Shown piece after piece: positions 50,855 through 61,110 of a stretch of 64,000 bases of DNA. The position numbers and the translations under genes were made by a program. The stretch is from Lateolabrax maculatus (Eukaryota > Chordata > Actinopteri > Acropomatiformes > Lateolabracidae). The notes under the pieces were generated by a model. That model was not told the origin of the DNA and made no database searches. It saw nothing but the letters and a program-made list of their open reading frames with translations. The stretch's first letter is position 1. Each line of letters opens with the position of its first letter. The stretch spans positions 13,423,001 to 13,487,000 of the forward strand of contig CM062219.1 of the NCBI GenBank assembly GCA_031216445.1, in the 5' to 3' direction.

Positions 50855-51383
50855 TCAGGTTGTAGCCCTGTTTCTGGACAAACCAAAGACTTTTAGAGCA
50901 TCCATCAGGCACACCTTCCTTTTCTCCAGCCATGGCCACAACAGCTGACGGCCAAGGTTGTCCAGGAAAGAGTGTTGCATGTGAGATCTTGCGACCAGGA
51001 AGAAGCAAGGTCGAGGTACACTATATACAGCACTGGTTGGCCCCGCTCTTTGAGTTTGAGTGGTCTTCCACTTCGTGGCTGAGCTGTTCCCGTGCTTCCA
51101 CTTCACACAGTTACTTACTTACTGCACTTACAGTTGACTGGGGCAGATCTAGTAGGTCAGAAATTTCACAATGACTTCAAAGTTTAAAGATGGCAAACTA
51201 TGACAGTACCACGTTTAAATCCACTGAGCTCTTCACAACCCATTGTAAGTGATGAATGTTTGTCTATGGAGATTTCATGGATATGTGCTGGATTGTACGC
51301 ACCTGTTAGCCAAGAGTATGGCTGACACGCCTGAACCCAATAAACAGTAAGGCTATCCACTGACTTTTGGCCACATTGTGTAG
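50840..51383 (-). mobile_element. Tc1/mariner-like transposon remnant
   Basis: On the minus strand the element begins at about 51383 with CTACACAATGTGGCCAAAAG, matching the usual Tc1-family start with 'GGCCAAAAGT'. Remnants of a Tc1 transposase N-terminal region follow. ELSGFKRGT (reverse complement near 51200-51235) belongs to the first helix-turn-helix. QPRSGRPLKLKERGQPVL (51039-51095) is the GRPR-type AT-hook-like linker and second DNA-binding domain. In-frame stops and frameshifts separate these pieces. The catalytic DDE half and the other terminal repeat are absent, so it is truncated and dead. The low-complexity-free 83-codon frame at 50855-51106 is part of the same remnant in a shifted frame. 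Confidence 0.75.
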
Positions 51384-53039
51384 TTGAGGTAACTACATTA
51401 GCTTCCTGCTAACTTGAACTGTTGTCCCATTCATTGCTCGTGTCGTCTGAGCCAGCGTCATCATTCTCATGCCTCAGTTCAGCTTTTAAATGATCATCAT
51501 TATATAAAGCTACTGTCATCAAAACCCTCCAATATTTAAAGAAAATGTTGCTCTGCACTACATTTGACACCTTGGTGCTGCACCATTACAAACTCTTTCA
51601 TCATTGTCTGCATTTGTTCATATAAACAGTGAGACAATAGTGCAATCATGAGGCCAAACACGAAAATATTAGGCACTATCCACTTGCATTCAGCAAAAAA
51701 AAAAAAGCAATTGATGTTCTTCACTAAACGTAGATTTTAAAGATGAAAGTATTTGAACTAAATATTTTAGTTTGAATAACCTATTATTGCTGCTCAATAT
51801 GTGTTCAGACAAATTGAAATTTGAAGATTGTATCACTGATATAAACTGTACAGCAGCAGCCAGTAGATAACTGTAAAAATAAGCTACTTAGCTCACAGTT
51901 TAAGAGCAGCAAGATTCCTTTTGTACTATACAACATGTGCTGTGATGGAATCGACCGTCCTGAATATCAATCATCCTTCAGGCCACGGCCAATTATTGGT
52001 GAGGATTGGCTCACAAAAATACTGTATATGCTGTGTATATGTGCACTACTTCCATATTCTTTGGGGTTTTGTACTATTTGCCAATGAACAGTACAGTAAT
52101 TGCTGAATGTTACATTATTAATGAGGTGTTACTCTGTCCTTTCTTAAGGAATTATTAATCCCTTGGAAAAATACTGAGACACATAAACCCCTCCCTCCCT
52201 TCCTCCCTCCCTTCCTGCCAGGTGTGTGACGTCATCTAATGTCCAGTCTTGCTCAGCGTCATCAGGAAAAGTGGGAGCTCCAACATAGTATGTGTGTGCG
52301 TAGGTTAAACCGATGTGATGTTACCATGTGTCTGTGTGTAGGACTGAAGAGAGACTGAGATTGGATAAGGTTTAAAAAGCAAACTTAATAAGGGACGGAT
52401 GAGCCAATGAGAACCAATCAGAAAGCGCCACGTCTTTCCCATCGTATGAACCGCCAGGGAGAAAGTGGGTTGAACTCAAATTGATCCAACGCAGTATGTG
52501 TCCAGATCCCAAGATGCAGCTTTACAGGTCTGATGAGAGAACAGGCCGTGGGGTTAAGAACAGAGAAATAGAATCTGTGTGGGATATACACAAGTCACCA
52601 GCTCAGTCAGCAACCTCACATGAATGATAACAGAACAGATCCTGACGTAGGTTAAAAAACTAAACAAAAAAAAAAAAAAAACATAGTAATACTAGTGGTG
52701 TGTCAGAATAACACCGGGTTACAATAACCATAGGGGCTGATGAGGAACATCCGGTCTCTTGCGTGAAGAAGACGTATGCAAAACATTTCTTATACTTTTA
52801 AGACAGAATAGGTCTTTCTTACAGACACTGCCTGATTTAGAAATCCTTCTAATGATTCAAACTCCTGTGACGCAGACGGCCACCCTGACACACGCATACG
52901 CACACCAACAAACACATACACAAGGAAGGTAAAGTGTTTTTTTTTTTTTATAATACATAAACCTGATAAATTATAAACTATAAGGCACACACACACACAC
53001 ACCCACACAAACACACACACTCACACACAGACACGGACA
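51384..53039. other. Intergenic sequence
   Basis: No gene seen. It contains a CCCTCCCTTCCTCC pyrimidine tract (52187-52218), A runs (51696-51707 and 52665-52681), a T run (52937-52950) and a CA microsatellite (52986-53032). 52360-52760 has a different, more balanced composition and may be the decayed beginning of the Polinton-like block that follows. Confidence 0.5.
52986..53032 (+). repeat. Interrupted (CA)n microsatellite
   Basis: CA run with CCA and AAC interruptions. It underlies the cysteine/valine-rich minus-strand frame at 52790-53020. Confidence 0.95.
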
Positions 53040-53173
53040 CACTCAAATGCTATCTCTTTCTCTCACCAGGACGCAGAAGCTGTGAGAAACAAGAGCTGAT
53101 GCAGCGGCTGATTGATGTCACGGTTGAACTAAACAGGACCATGAACCAAATGTTATCGTTGTATAATAGACTT

Positions 53174-53221
53174 TTTTATAAACACTGTTTTATAAACACT
53201 GTTTTATAAACACTGTTTTAT
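53174..53221 (+). repeat. 14-bp tandem repeat, 3.4 copies
   Basis: The unit ttttataaacactg is repeated three times without mismatch, followed by a partial unit (ttttat). It sits between two short open stretches near the left edge of the Polinton-like block. Confidence 0.95.
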
Positions 53222-53559
53222 CATGGATGAAAACAACCGCTGTTTGATGGAATTACAGGATGTATTACAAAAGTTAAATAAAAATGTATTCAGTGATCAA
53301 TAACCAGGGCAGCCTCAGACAAATGAAACCCCACCGGCTGAAACGTTGTTGACCCCTTCACAGCTATCGATAATGCTATTGCTGAGCTTAACGTTTTAAA
53401 TTAAGTTCAAAACTCCCCCAGATCCCAACTTTCTGACTCGTCAACGTTAATCAATGTTCAAAAGTAATCACTAAATGAAACTGCTGATTACTTTAACGCT
53501 TTAAACAATGTTGTAAAGCTTTTTTGAAAATCAGACAGATTCCATTCAACACAATGACT

Positions 53560-53596
53560 CCTCACAGCAAGAGCAGCAGCAGCAGCAGCAGCAAGA
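53560..53596 (+). repeat. (CAG)n microsatellite, polyglutamine-coding in one frame
   Basis: About ten CAG/CAA-type codons lie in the + frame just upstream of the polymerase-like fragment. In that frame they read as a glutamine-rich leader followed by polar residues, as is common at the N-terminus of Polinton polymerases. The run is an expandable triplet repeat. Confidence 0.85.
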
Positions 53597-53689
53597 GGGA
53601 GGTAATGCTGCTCAAAATTCTCAACAAGCAGAGGGCATAACTTCAAATGATCAAAATACACCCCCGCTGAGGATGGTGACTATAAACAG

Positions 53690-54486
53690 ATTCAACAACA
53701 ATCGAAATTATCCAACCTCTCAACATCCTTATGGTTCAAGGTACCGCTTATTTTGTTACATATTACATGAGTGTGATGGAAGTCATAGAGGATCTGACTT
53801 GATGGGCTTTTGAACATGCAGGTCGTCAAGATGTGGTACAGCTCGAGTTGAGAGGCGATACTCTGCCTAATAGCGCCTCTGTCATCTTGAACGGTGAACA
53901 GGACGATGTAAACCAGCTGCGCTCTTTTATAGACCGAATAGTGCAATCCCACACGGCTGTTAGTGCAGACAGTAATCTGCATTTGATAGCTCAGGTGGTC
54001 AGAAGCCCCCAAGGCGGTGGTAAAAGAATGCTGGCAAAAACGTGAGACAGTGAAATCCTGAAAAAGAAGAAACGGTTTCTGTGTGTGGTTGTCAACGGTT
54101 TTGACAACAATATGGCACTTTTGCTTTCTCCCATTTAATGATATACCAAAATTTGAATGGGTAATGAACTGCAAAATTGTATTTTTTTTTTTAGGACAGA
54201 TGATAAACGTACTCTCTCTAAATTTGTGACCAAGTCCCAGAGAAGACAAAAAGCTTTGTTTATGTTTCTGTTTGAAAACCACTACTACGGCATTATAAAC
54301 CTGAAAGCCTTTATAGGCTCCCTGTACGTGTGTGATTATTGTTGCACGGGTTATAGCTCGGTAACGATTTACCATTACCGAGGTCGTTGCCCCATTTGCT
54401 TAGACCCCTCCTGTACTGAACAACTGTTACGATCGGTAGTTTTGCAAAAGGACGTGTCATTCAGCTTTATGTTTAACCAAACATAA
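53690..54486 (+). pseudogene. Protein-primed family B DNA polymerase, N-terminal remnant (Polinton/Maverick type)
   Basis: Three + strand pieces in different frames keep the order seen in Polinton polymerases. Piece 1 (53833-54045, 70 codons) has a hydrophobic/charged pattern with SFIDRIVQSHTAVSADSNL and a terminal GGGKRM. Piece 2 (about 54057-54140) begins ILKKKKRF, followed by a valine-rich strand and a stop. Piece 3 (54157-54486, 109 codons) has ENHYYGIINLKAFIG and then a zinc-ribbon-like set at residues C59, C62, H73, C78, C81 and C86. The exonuclease and polymerase motifs are absent. Frameshifts, a stop after piece 2 and loss of sequence before piece 3 make it non-functional. A gt...ag pair (54046 to about 54194) would remove piece 2 as an intron. 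I favour decay because piece 2 itself resembles the family. The 227-codon minus-strand frame across this region is a shadow. Confidence 0.5.
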
Positions 54487-54584
54487 GGAGCTTACAGAGA
54501 GAGTCAATGCCCAAAAGTTTGTCAGTAGCTGTGAGCTGTATAAGATATGCGAAAAATGCAATCGGCTGTACTACCCATTTTAAA

Positions 54585-54879
54585 TCATTCACCGAACCAA
54601 AACTCTGCAGGCCTGATCTTTGCAACCTCTCTTCCAGTCAGCTTGGAGAAGAGCTTGTAAAGTTTCTCATCGATGTGTTTTGTAAATTTGAGGTCGTACA
54701 GAAAGGTCTCGGACTCTGTAGTCAGTAACGTGGATATGTTGTGCTTCAAGAGATAGTTGTATGGCAGGAACAAAGCGATTCATGTAAAGCATCTTGTTCA
54801 TCTCGTGAGTCATGTAGAAATACTCAGGAGGATTCTCCAGACATTCATGCTGCTTCTGACTGGGAAGATTGACAACCAT
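54585..54879 (-). pseudogene. Unidentified minus-strand ORF fragments in the Polinton-like block
   Basis: Two overlapping minus-strand frames (54667-54879 and 54585-54773) look like one broken coding sequence with a frameshift near 54720. The upstream piece starts MVVNLPS and contains YFYMTHEMNKMLYMNRFVPA. The downstream piece contains FLYDLKFTKHIDEKLYKLF. Residue use (tyrosine/phenylalanine-rich, mixed charge) looks protein-like. I recognise no family. The orientation, opposite to the polymerase remnant, would suit a different gene of the same element. Confidence 0.3.
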
Positions 54880-54926
54880 AGCAAATTTTACTTCTGTATT
54901 TCTTCAGAGCAGCACTCACCAGATGA

Positions 54927-55103
54927 ACCACGACGCTTTTTATCGTGTTCAAAAGTAAAGACGTCAGCTCACCGTCTGTTTCATCGGATGTACGCAGATC
55001 CCCATCCGGTAAAGGTGAAGCAGGTGGAGAACCGGATAATGAAGATGATGATGATGATGATGATGCACTGAGAGGCGAAGATGGAGTTGAAAAAACCTGG
55101 TGA
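54927..55103 (+). other. Short acidic open frame (poly-Asp)
   Basis: A 58-codon frame opens after a stop at 54924-54926 and ends at TGA 55101-55103. It is serine/basic first (KDVSSPSVSSDVRRSPSGKG), then strongly acidic with seven consecutive aspartates encoded by a (GAT)n run (55040-55066). It has no start codon at its head. It may be a relic piece of a coding sequence or simply a triplet repeat in an open frame. Confidence 0.25.
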
Positions 55104-55345
55104 AGACGGAAAACCTGGCGATAACGTCAACGACGCAGGATGCCGAAGAAGGACGAGGACAATCAGGGCTCCCGACTTGAGGGATAAGCAGTGACAGAGG
55201 GAGAGACATTGTTTTTCAGAGTTTCGTTTTTTTAAATGTGGCGGGGAGGGCGGGGTTTAGGGAAGAGGAGGAGCCGTCTAAGGAAAGAGAGTTTTTTTCA
55301 CAATCAGAATGTCTTTTATCCTGGCTGTATATTGCTCCTTCATTT

Positions 55346-55639
55346 TCAACCAAACTGTGAATTGAACACGTGATGACTGCTGAAATACTCCAAGACAAAT
55401 TCATCCGCAGGTTCGTTGCCATACAACATCTGACGGCTTGCTCGATAGAACCAGCAGCCTAAGCTGAGCTTTTCGTCTCCCACATTATGCAGGCTACCAT
55501 TTTCTTGCTTTTTACCGTCAGATTCTCCTCCTCCCCTTTCACTTGTAGCAAGGGTGCTCTGAGATCGTTTAAACCCACCGTATTGAGCACGGTCCAATTC
55601 GTCGAGGTGAGTGTTGCTTTTACAGACAGAGAGTATCAA
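55346..55639 (-). other. Unidentified 97-codon minus-strand ORF
   Basis: The frame starts MILSVCKSNTHLDELDRAQY and is hydrophilic and glycine/serine-rich in the middle, with a more hydrophobic end (PADEFVLEYFSSH). It has no low-complexity bias and is one of the longer non-shadow frames of the region, but I recognise no domain. It may belong to the Polinton-like block or be chance. Confidence 0.25.
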
Positions 55640-55640
55640 A

Positions 55641-57364
55641 ATGGTGACAGTGTGTGAAATACAGCCACATAATCAGTGTACCGCTGATAATCTGTGTACC
55701 ACCTGTTGTCAGAAAATAAATATTTTTAACATTAAAATAAATCAGCTGTGCTCAGTTGCTCTCGGCTATTTGTTGTGGTGTTATTTTATTGACCTGACAT
55801 AATTCACAGTGTGTCAGTCCTCCGCTCCAATTAAACTCAATATGTTTCAGTTTAGACTGAATCAGTGTCCTGCCAGCCAGAACATGGAAAAGAGCAGGAC
55901 AGGACATGGGTCACACTGAGATGAAGATTGCAGACCTTTTTATTTAATATAATCCCAAAGAGTGTTGTGTTGAATTCCAAAGTAATTTGTAAATGCATTC
56001 CTGGTTTCCCTTCCTGAGCATCTCCTCCCAGGAATGATTTTTTCTCTCTTTCTTATAGCTTTTGAGACATTTCTGTATCAGTATTTCTGAATCAATATTT
56101 TGTTAAGTACACTTTTTTATGTATTCAGTTTTGTTACCTTGAAGTTATGTTAAATTTAAGCCTCTGTAAGTACACTATAAGTATATTAAATCATATTAAT
56201 TCTTATTATGCTGGTTAGTCTTTGAATTTATCAGATGTTAACTGTTGCTACGATCTCCCTGTGCTAAGTAAATGTTGGTCTCCTAAGCCAACTTCAGCTT
56301 AGGCGAAAATCAATCTTTTGTGTCAGATCTAGTTTAAGTGATTATCAAATTTTCAAAACTGTAGTAATGCTGACATGTCTTATAGAAAATGTAGATTTGT
56401 TTCACCTGGAATGCACAAGCCTACTATCTTCTGTGCTTTAAGAGAACTAAATATGCTCTGCAGCTTGTTTTCTCACTCAGGAAAGTGGTAGTGGCACTGA
56501 CAGTGATTGGACATGTGTTGGAAGAGCATGAGAGCTTGTTGTTACCCTCAATATTTCTGGCTCAGCTTTAATAGTAAAGTTTGAGGGAACTGACACCAGC
56601 ATGAGCCACTTACCATCCTTGGCAAAAACAACAGTCTCCCCAGACTTGGACCTTTGAAAAGACTAAGAATAAATTAAATATTGAATTAGCTAATCAGAAG
56701 GAAAATTCACAAAGATTATCGCAACATAGGATACTTAAACATTCAAAACATGTTTCACTTGATTTAATTAAATTCATGTACAATCATTTTTTCATTTCTT
56801 CATTTATACTTTATTCATGACCATTTTATTGAATTCTATCAATTTTTTCAACCAAGTGGATAAAATATACAATACTGAAGCCTTGAGCCATTTGAGTTAC
56901 TATTCCATCCACTGTCTGGTTACCACTTACAATGTACAATAATAATACCATAACTACAATAATTCCCCTTAATGTCCATGACCTTTGATCTTTGTATTTA
57001 TTTTGTTATGCCATTAAGGTACTGAAATAAGTGTCTCTAAGCCCTGTACATTTCCAGTGTGACGGCATCCTCAATTAACTCCTGCCCTTGTGTTTTTCCC
57101 CCCTATATTTGTCATTATATTATATATATTAAAGGTACAGGTAACAGTGTTGCTTTTGTTTATATATTAGTAAAAGGTGTTTACTTTTAGTTAGTTGACT
57201 TACTGTGCAATTTGCCTTACAGCCTCCAACATTAGTTAGCTGTGCCAAATTATGCTGCTTATGTACTGTATTTTTGAATATACATCTTATTGACCTTTAC
57301 TGTACATGCTCCACAAATTACCATCAATGCATGTTTCACATTTGATATCGTTTAACGATGCCAG
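55641..57364. other. Intergenic sequence
   Basis: AT-rich DNA. I see no gene, RNA gene or recognised repeat. Confidence 0.5.
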
Positions 57365-57518
57365 GCTACTGGGGAACAGAAATGTCTTTACAAAATTTCA
57401 TGTCTATCCATCCAAAGGTTGTTGAGATCTTTCAGTGTGGATTCATGTGGTGGACAGACCGGCCAACAGACCGGCACTGCCATCCCTAGAGCTGCGCTGC
57501 TATCGTGGCTAAAAATAA
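57365..57518 (+). mobile_element. Non-LTR retrotransposon (L2-like) 3' end
   Basis: Contains ACAAAATTTCATGTCTATCC, ATCCAAAGGTTGTTGAGATC, TTTCAGTGTGG, a degenerate GACAGACCGGCC run, GCCATCCCTAGAG and GTGGCTAAAAATAAAT. This is the typical 3' terminus of the LINE family also seen at 29255-29400 and 34793-35090. It is a truncated 3' end only. Confidence 0.7.
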
Positions 57519-58504
57519 ATCTCAGTTATGAGTGATCTTAAACAAGTCCAACAGAGCAGGTGAAAAATTAATTTTCTCCAGCATCAAAGTGATGTTTAAG
57601 ATCTACCTTGACCTTTGCGACTCCTCCCTTTTTATCACGTTAGATAACCCACCTACTGGGGCATGCACCACCGCCTCCCCCAGCCTGACACATGGAGGTA
57701 GTGATGTCATATCAATTAAACCCACTCTTATCACTGACATTAAACTTTCAGAGCTATCGGAAAGCCAATGTATTACTGATGTGGCCTGACTCAAGCGCTG
57801 CATGGGATTGTATTCCAATCTGACTGGCAAAATGGAAACTGCTGACTTTCTTGCACCTGCAGCTCACACATACTCACGTCAAATTAAATCACACTTTTCA
57901 TTTCCAACCCACATCAGGTCCACCCAGCTTAAGTCCCTGCTGGACCACGGCATTTAATTACACTCAATTACGGAGTAGTCAAGCGTGTAAGAATAGGCTG
58001 TCTATGCCTATCTACCACTGACCTTGACCTACTCACTTGTACTCCTGACCTATCTGTCTGTCTCTGTCATAGAGTTGTTATTTAGGTTGTGCCTAAAATT
58101 TTGTTTTTGTCTCTCAAAGTAATAATGATAGCATTACATTTTTAAATGGTTAAAGTACAGTGTTATGCTGCAAATGGTATTTTAAAAATGTGTGATTCAA
58201 AAAACTGTGATTTATACCTCCAACTAGTCCTTTATGCCACAGCAGGAGCACCATCTATTACCATCATCTTGTTCTGTTTATTCTTTATCTTTGAAACAGT
58301 CTCAATGCAGAGTAAAACACCATTGAGTGCAACCAAGTATTTCTTTGTCCACTGTTTCTGGCTACTATTTTTGTTTCTAAAATTTGGCTGAATCCCCAGC
58401 CAAAGCAGCAGTGCAAGATCGGACTCACATTGGCTGCAGGGCAAAACTGAACCAACAGAACACATACAGATGGGTAACTAATTAAAAGAATATCAGTTAT
58501 CTTA
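57519..58504. other. Intergenic sequence
   Basis: No gene recognised. 57530-57960 has balanced composition and an open + frame of 85 codons (57532-57789) without domain or splice support. It could be an old unrecognised repeat. Confidence 0.45.
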
Positions 58505-58740
58505 GTAAGTGGTTTGGCGAACCCCAAACCGCCAGAAGAGCTTCAGTGCTCCTTGGCATGGATTCTTCAAGTAGCTGGGACTGTAAAAAATATCCCTTCC
58601 TCTGGTGTTTTGATGGTGATGGTCCAAAATCTCCCATGGGTGTTACACTGGGGTCAAATCTGCTGAAGGCAAAGGGTCATATGATTCACAATTTTTTTAC
58701 GTGGCAAACCAGTGACCGCCTATGTCCTGTATGGAAGCAT
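58505..58740 (+). repeat. Fragment of a dispersed repeat
   Basis: The ordered phrases TTTGGCGAACCCC, CCGCCAGAAGAGCTTCAGTG, CTCCTTGGCATGGATTCTTC, TGGTGTTTTGATGGTGATGG, TCCAAAATCTCCCATGGGTG and TCATATGATTCACAATTTTT match a repeat I recall from fish genomes. It is internally shortened, and the class was not determined. Confidence 0.4.
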
Positions 58741-59779
58741 CTGCATTTGTTTTGTTTCTCCACCATTTATTCTGTTTTTTTTAAATTTTACATTCTTCTT
58801 AACAATTTATCTGAAGAAATCTGATCATCAGACCTGTTCTATGGGCTGGATATTGTGTGCCTGCATATTTGTGCCAGCATATTTATTTGTTTTGTGCATG
58901 TGCTCTTCCTATCCCTGCATACTGTATTTCCTACGGTGTAACCTCTGCAACATTTTCCCGGGGCCTTGTCACTATTACCTCTGTGGTCAGTGTGCGATTT
59001 GTCCAAGCATGCCACACACTAAATTATTCACAGTACCCAAATTATAACACAGAATTCGTCTGTCACTTAGCAGAGTTGACCTGCTCTGAAGTCAGTCATC
59101 ACTCCCTCTAGCTGCAGTGCTAGCCTGCTCCTCTTTGTACCCTGAATATCTCAGGTTTGATGTGTAGAATTTATACACAAACTGGGTCTTCGTTTCCTTT
59201 TTAAACTCCTATATGGTCCCAAATGCATGCAAAATACGAACAAAGCTACATTTGCATGAATGCACCAGATTGAACTCACAACGTATTTTCATCTCATTTT
59301 TATTCTCTTTGCCTATAAGATAAAACTCCAACTCTGCCCATTGTGGGATTTACTGATTGGTTAAGAGACTATTATGCTATGTATTCATCAGTAAATAAAC
59401 CATGAGAAAGCAGTTAAGAGAGAACGAGTAAGAGAAATAAAGGCAGAGGGTCCAGAAACAGACAGACAGACAGTTGAAGAGTATAAAAGTGAAACAGAAG
59501 GAAAGAGTCCAGAGAGAATGGGAGACAGTTTGAAGAGGCAAATACCCACAGTTGGTAGCAGGAGGTAGGAAGATAAACAACAAAGAGAATCTTTCCTTGG
59601 CAGCTATGGGAGGGAGCATAAGTTAAAAAACAACGAGTACAGAGAAATAGAGGCCAGGATCCAGCTGAGTGTTTAAGCAGGGAAGAGAGGGAGGAAGCTG
59701 AGTGAGGATAAATATGCTATTCCCTGTCTGTTGTGTGGGTATGAGCAGAGGGAGAGGGAAAGGGAGAGAGGTTGCCTGT

Positions 59780-59815
<36 letters not shown>

Positions 59816-60654
59816 TGTGGGGGTGTCAGGGGAAATTTGTGTCACCGTGTGATGAGCTGATGTGCTTATTACTATTACTATTACAAACTTACAATAGTAT
59901 GTGCCTTCAAAACTGGGTGTGTTTTTCTGGCTATTTGTACATTCCTCTGAGATTTCCAACAACTGCATCTTTGGGCTCCTGATGTAACATTCTGTTTCAT
60001 ACTGTTCTCTCTTCATGCTGGGTCGACAATCTGCTTTGGACAAAAAAAAAAAAAAGCAAAACAAAGGCTTTCTGCTTTTAATCACCATGTACTGACCATT
60101 GAAAAACTTCAGTTTATAAATGGCAATACGAACATGAAAATAATTACTATCCCGAAGTTTGTAATCAGGAAATCCAAGCAATATGGGCCCCTCTCCCCTT
60201 AAATTGCATTTTAATGTGATACCGTGCAGTGACAAATTATGTCAATAAAATAATCATTGGTCCACTTTCCAATCTAACCTCACACCACTTAAATTCATCA
60301 TATGAAATACTAATATTACTGCAGATCTGTGAACCTTCATTTAAAAAATTAAACGTTATACTTAATAAGTATATACTTAATGAACTTGATTTTTTCCTAA
60401 ATTAGTTGATACCCACTTTATAAAGTTGAATGATTGGGATTAAAGCTGCATGTCTCTGTTGATTATTTTGGACACACAGATGAGTTACTCACTGTCAGCA
60501 GTTTAATTTGATGCAAATTTCAACATACAAACTAGCTCTTTTTCTCCCAAAATATTCTCTTATCGAAAGCACACACATGCACAAAATTATTCATATATTC
60601 AGGCTTTCATATCTCTCACCCACAAAGACACCCTTGCAATTATGAGCTCTATGT
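58741..60654. other. Intergenic sequence
   Basis: No gene seen. 59395-59770 is purine-rich with an approximate internal duplication, and a GT microsatellite lies at 59777-59812. Confidence 0.5.
59777..59812 (+). repeat. (GT)n microsatellite
   Basis: Run of about 17 GT units, preceded by a GA-rich stretch (59746-59770). Confidence 0.95.
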
Positions 60655-61110
60655 GTTACGACCCAGCTCTCTAGGGGGACGGAATGAAACACAAAAACAG
60701 ATGGATTTGGAAAAGAAAAGTTATTCATTGCACTGGTTGTATGTAACTTAGATTTACAAATAACCAAAAAAAGAGGTGAACTACAAAGGAAAAAGGGCCT
60801 GAGAATGCTACTTAAATAAATGATTACAACCAAAAGAGGACTCCTAACAGTCGATTAACACTAATCGAATATAGACAGGCGTAGACATAGATGTACATAC
60901 ACAGCAGAGCGCCGCTCACATCAAATCACAGCCGCCAACTGACACTGTGGCCCGAGAATATATGGCTGCATTGTTTGGATTGGAGGGCAGGAGGGGGTGC
61001 CTCTCCAACCAGGGTCTTAAGGACAGCAGCCAGGAAGTGAGATGGGCGGCGTCTCTGTGTCAGAACCAATCCCACACAGGGGATCACACATTCTACTACG
61101 TACACAATGC
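60655..61110 (+). repeat. Possible dispersed repeat starting TGTTACGACCCAGCTCTC
   Basis: The stretch from TGTTACGACCCAGCTCTCTA is more GC-rich and structured than its surroundings, and resembles a repeat seen in fish. No terminal repeats, target duplication or coding remnants can be shown. The + frame at 60947-61213 has no domain. Confidence 0.25.

Larger units (their letters stand above)
53040..55640 (+). mobile_element. Decayed Polinton/Maverick-like (adintovirus-related) block
   Basis: The composition and reading-frame density of this 2.6-kb block differ from the flanks. It contains fragments resembling the N-terminal region of a protein-primed family B DNA polymerase (53690-54486, +), a glutamine-rich leader, an acidic frame (54927-55103, +) and unidentified minus-strand frames (54585-54879 and 55346-55639). 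Polintons are large self-synthesising transposons related to adintoviruses that encode such a polymerase. I see no integrase, packaging ATPase, protease or capsid gene and no terminal repeats, so this is at most a fragment. Both boundaries are estimates. It is inactivated by several stops and frameshifts. Confidence 0.45.

Noticed and set aside
53692..54375. The longest open frame of the window, 227 codons on the minus strand
   Set aside because: It lies exactly opposite the polymerase-like + fragments. Its peptide shows no domain, and the + strand frames carry the recognisable motifs. It is read as an antisense shadow.
57532..57830. Open frames of 85 and 75 codons on opposite strands
   Set aside because: Overlapping frames on both strands with no domain or splice signal. 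Probably an old repeat or chance.
59717..60235. A 172-codon minus-strand frame
   Set aside because: It includes the GT microsatellite (read as a Thr/His repeat) and a poly(A)-derived Phe run. No recognisable domain or splice context.
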